The notes under the pieces are model-generated. The model saw nothing but the letters and a program-made list of their open reading frames with translations, was not told the origin of the DNA and did not search any database. From assembly GCA_030428695.1 (NCBI GenBank), contig JAUIEM010000132.1, positions 1-22,683 on the forward strand: a stretch of DNA of 22,683 nt, written 5' to 3'. Source of the stretch: a bacterium. Its GTDB lineage: Bacteria; Planctomycetota; J058; JAJDCP01. Below are positions 19,988-22,683 of this stretch, one piece after another; the first letter of the stretch is position 1, and the number at the start of each line of letters is the position of its first letter. A program made the translations under genes and the position numbers.

Positions 19988-22683
19988 CTATGGGTAGCTG
20001 CGTCTCCCGCTCAAGCCGCCCTCACCGGCGAACCATGTCGGCGCGGCCGCGGCGAGGCGCTGGAGCGCGACGAGCTCGCCGCTGCTGGTCAGCACGAGCC
20101 AGAACTCCTCGCAGGCGAGGATCTCGACCGGGCGCTCGCGCAGCTCGAGTCGGCGGCGGACCGTGCCGTCGCGGGCCGACACGATCCACAGGGTGCCCTC
20201 GAGGGCGATCGCGATCTCGTCGCCGTCGAGCCGGGGCGAGGCGCTCGCGCTCGAGGGCAGCGGCAGGCGCCAGGCGACCTCGGCCTCCGGGAAGCTGAGG
20301 TGGACGAGCTCGCTCCGGGCGCGGAACTGCACGCTGAACAGCGCGCCGCCCTCGTAGACGATCGGATCCTCGAAGCCCGCGGTCATCGACGTCTCGCTCC
20401 ACAGCACCTGGCCGTCGAAGTCGGCGGCGAGCCAGGTGACGTTGTCGCGGTTGCCGAGGAAGAAGGCCGGCGGCGTGGCCCACACCATGCGCGGGGGACC
20501 GGCGTCGGGCACGACGAGCAGGTTCTTCGCCCGGGCGTCGCTGACCTCGCGGCTGGTGCGCAGGATGCGGTTCTTCGGCAGCGACGCGAGCACCGCGGTC
20601 GCGCGGCCGTCCAGCCCCTCGACGACGGTGAACGCGAGCAGGTCGTCGTCGCTGAGCAGGGTGTGGGGGGTGTGCCGCGGGCTGCCGGGCAGGACCCGGC
20701 GCGACAGCACCTCGAGGTCGCGGTTGAGGCGGTACAGGAAGTTGTTGTGATAACCGACGCACTCGACGCCGCCGGGGGCGTCGACGATGGCGAGCGAGGC
20801 GCCGGGCGGCATCGTCAGCAAGCGCGAGCGCCGCACCACCCCCGCCTCGACCAGCCACACCGAGTCCCCGCCGGGCACGAGCATCCGGGAAGGCTCGCGG
20901 GGGAAGGCCACGGGCGGTCCCGAGGCCTCGATCGGCAGGCGCCAGGCCGGGCTTCCGGCCGCCAGGCAGACCAGGCCGGAGTCGGCGAGCGGGACGACGA
21001 CCCGTCCGTCCGGCCGGCACAGGGGCGCGGCGCTGAGGGGCGCGGGCGGCAGCCAGCTCCACAGCCGCTCGGGAGCCTCGGGACGCAGGGCGCAGACCTC
21101 CCCGCGCGTCAGGGTGACCAGCACCTCGGGGTAGCCGTCGGCGTCGAGGTCGGCGAGGCCCGGCCCGCTGCCGGCGAGGCCGGTCTCGCCGAGGGCGTGG
21201 GTCCAGAGGACGCGGCCGTCGCGGGTCGCCAGCACGGTCACCCGCCCGCTCGCGTCCAGGGCGACGATCTCCGGCGCGCCGTCGCGGTCGAGGTCGCCGA
21301 CCGCGGGGTCGGGCAGCAGCGCCGCGCCGACCTCGTGCTGCCAGACCGTCTGGCCGTCGAGGGCGAGCAGCCGCAGGCGTCGGCCTTCGCAGACCAGCAC
21401 CCGGCCGCCGTCCGCCGCGAGCAGCAGCGGAGGGGCGCTCAGCGCCGCGGCGAGCGACAGGCGCGGGACCCCGTCGGAGCCGACGAGCTCGAGGCCCGCG
21501 CCGTGCGAGACGGCGAGCAGGCCGAGGGGCTCGCTCGCCGCCAGGCCGGTCAAGCTCTGGCGGGCGCGGAAGAGCACCTCCGCGGGGCGTCCCGGCCGGC
21601 CGATCAGCAGCTCGTTGCCGAGGATCCCGTACAGCCCGCTCTCGAGCACGGCCAGGCGCGACGCCCGCAGCGCCAGGCGGCCGTTGGAGACCGCCTCCCC
21701 GCCGACCATCAGCGAGCGCTCGACGCCGTCGGGGGTCGCGAAGCACAGCTCGGGCTGGCGGGCGAAGGTGGCGAGCACCGGGTTGCTGGTGCGGCCTGCG
21801 GCGGGCAGGGCGGCGAAGGTGCTCTGGTCGCCGCCGCGCTTGAAGTGCAGGCCGTTCGAGGTCTCGATCAGCAGGTCGGCGTGGCCGTCGCCGTCGAGGT
21901 CGTCGGCGCGCCCGACGAAGAAGGAGAAGTCCCCCGAGAAGAAGGTGATCGGCCGTCCGGTGTCGTCGACCAGCACCGCCCGCCCGTCGCCGAGCCCGCA
22001 GACCAGCTCGAGCTCGGGGTCCGCATCGGCGTTCCACGCCACGGCGGCGCCGGTGGCGGTGCTGGCCTCGCCGTGGGTCGAGGGGCAGTCGAACTGCGCT
22101 TGGACGACGCCGTCGGTACCGTTGACGCCGACGACGTTGGGCATCTGCTCCATGTCCGGCGTGGGCACGGTGACGACGTACGCGCCGTGCGTGGGCACAG
22201 CGAACCCATGGTGGGGAGCGCCGGTCGGCACCTCCGCCGTGACGGTGACCTCGCCGTCCTCGAGCGTCTCCTCAGCGATCACCAGGGCGACGCCGGTGCC
22301 GTCGAAGTACAAGGCGTTGAGGTTGTCGTGGCTGATGAGGTGTGTCGGATTCGGGCCATCGACCTGGCCCATCACCACCGGGGCGGACGTGTAGTGGTGG
22401 AAGTGGTCGCCGTGCGGCTCGGACCACACGCCGGTGTCGACGACGGTGACCCCATCGTCGTGTCCCGCCAGGAGGAACCGGCCCGACTCGGTGATCGCGG
22501 AGTTGAAGCCTGCCGGCGCGTCCAAGTCGAGCGAGGCGCTCGTGCCGTCGGCGAGGTCGATCAGCTCGAGCAGTGGCTGCTCGTGGGCGCCGACGACCAG
22601 CAAGCGGCGTGGCTCGTCGACCTCGACGGGGTCGGCAGCCGTCTCCTCGACGGTGGCGTCGTCCTCGTCGTGGTCATGGTCGT
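19988..22683 (-). CDS. Beta-propeller protein: AztD-like region joined to FG-GAP/PQQ-like repeats, 5' partial
   Basis: The frame is open to the window edge, so the N-terminus and any signal peptide are missing; about 897 residues are visible. The upstream part (about 22683-22035) starts with a His/Asp run (DHDHDED) and continues with LVVGAHEQPLLELIDL, WSEPHGDHFHHYT, GPNPTHLISHD, TGAPHHGFAVP and DCPSTHGEAST. These resemble the periplasmic zinc chaperone AztD and its histidine clusters. From about ADADPELELVCGLGD onward the protein changes to FG-GAP/PQQ-like blades with calcium-type loops (DDLDGDGHADLL, GDLDRDGAPEIV, ADLDADGYPEVL) and repeated WxH/LWT blade patterns, to the C-terminus. The product is presumably secreted or periplasmic. 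The fusion could be genuine or could mark a join between two genomes in the assembly. Some lines in the AztD-like part have lower GC (63-65%) than most of the rest. Confidence 0.75.
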   Translation of the reverse strand, partial: DHDHDEDDATVEETAADPVEVDEPRRLLVVGAHEQPLLELIDLADGTSASLDLDAPAGFNSAITESGRFLLAGHDDGVTVVDTGVWSEPHGDHFHHYTSAPVVMGQVDGPNPTHLISHDNLNALYFDGTGVALVIAEETLEDGEVTVTAEVPTGAPHHGFAVPTHGAYVVTVPTPDMEQMPNVVGVNGTDGVVQAQFDCPSTHGEASTATGAAVAWNADADPELELVCGLGDGRAVLVDDTGRPITFFSGDFSFFVGRADDLDGDGHADLLIETSNGLHFKRGGDQSTFAALPAAGRTSNPVLATFARQPELCFATPDGVERSLMVGGEAVSNGRLALRASRLAVLESGLYGILGNELLIGRPGRPAEVLFRARQSLTGLAASEPLGLLAVSHGAGLELVGSDGVPRLSLAAALSAPPLLLAADGGRVLVCEGRRLRLLALDGQTVWQHEVGAALLPDPAVGDLDRDGAPEIVALDASGRVTVLATRDGRVLWTHALGETGLAGSGPGLADLDADGYPEVLVTLTRGEVCALRPEAPERLWSWLPPAPLSAAPLCRPDGRVVVPLADSGLVCLAAGSPAWRLPIEASGPPVAFPREPSRMLVPGGDSVWLVEAGVVRRSRLLTMPPGASLAIVDAPGGVECVGYHNNFLYRLNRDLEVLSRRVLPGSPRHTPHTLLSDDDLLAFTVVEGLDGRATAVLASLPKNRILRTSREVSDARAKNLLVVPDAGPPRMVWATPPAFFLGNRDNVTWLAADFDGQVLWSETSMTAGFEDPIVYEGGALFSVQFRARSELVHLSFPEAEVAWRLPLPSSASASPRLDGDEIAIALEGTLWIVSARDGTVRRRLELRERPVEILACEEFWLVLTSSGELVALQRLAAAAPTWFAGEGGLSGRRSYP

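Noticed and set aside
1..22683. CRISPR arrays, tRNA or rRNA genes, insertion sequences, toxin-antitoxin or phage-defence genes
   Set aside because: No spaced repeats, cloverleaf-like segments, transposase motifs or defence-family motifs were seen on either strand.

Overview
The window is very GC-rich (about 70-78% in the lines I counted by eye), gene-dense, and has no rRNA, tRNA, CRISPR array or insertion sequence that I can see. Hanks-type Ser/Thr kinases (one with a large TPR region and a DWG instead of DFG motif), an FHA-AAA+ regulator of the sigma-54 activator type, an HD-GYP protein and a Wzx/Wzy-style polysaccharide locus together suggest a Gram-negative such as a planctomycete or myxobacterium. 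The sequence alone does not settle which.

Layout. Positions 2-4051 (+): a 5'-truncated Ser/Thr kinase, a 110-aa unknown protein, a TPR-like protein behind its own promoter, and a membrane acyltransferase resembling the wax-synthase/MBOAT group. Positions 4057-9223: a divergent pair, a 1205-aa kinase-TM-TPR protein (-) and an FHA-AAA+-HTH regulator (+), sharing 82 bp upstream. Positions 9183-9713: a dense regulatory block. It holds a consensus sigma-54 promoter on the minus strand driving an unlisted 54-aa ORF that runs into the 3' end of the regulator, a G-rich repeat block, a sigma-70-like promoter, and a structured leader of about 167 nt.

Positions 9714-15231 (+): a tightly coupled polysaccharide operon of priming sugar transferase, two GT4 and one GT2 glycosyltransferases, and an O-antigen ligase/polymerase. 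It meets a minus-strand unit (Nudix hydrolase, then Wzx-type flippase, 16944-14971) in a 261-bp tail-to-tail overlap. Positions 17043-22683: an acidic 152-aa protein (+) converges on and overlaps by 121 bp a minus-strand series of a thioredoxin-like 2Fe-2S ferredoxin, a GAF/HD-GYP protein with a large helical insertion, and a 5'-truncated beta-propeller protein. The upstream part of that last protein looks like the zinc chaperone AztD and the rest like FG-GAP/PQQ propeller repeats.

How it may fit together (inference). Kinases, an FHA reader and an HD-GYP protein flank an envelope polysaccharide locus, consistent with phospho- and cyclic-di-GMP-type signalling around surface polysaccharide production. 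The strongest candidates for something undescribed are the sigma-54 promoter plus small ORF antisense to a GAFTGA-less AAA+ regulator, the structured leader of the polysaccharide operon, and the AztD-like/FG-GAP fusion, which could also be an assembly artefact.
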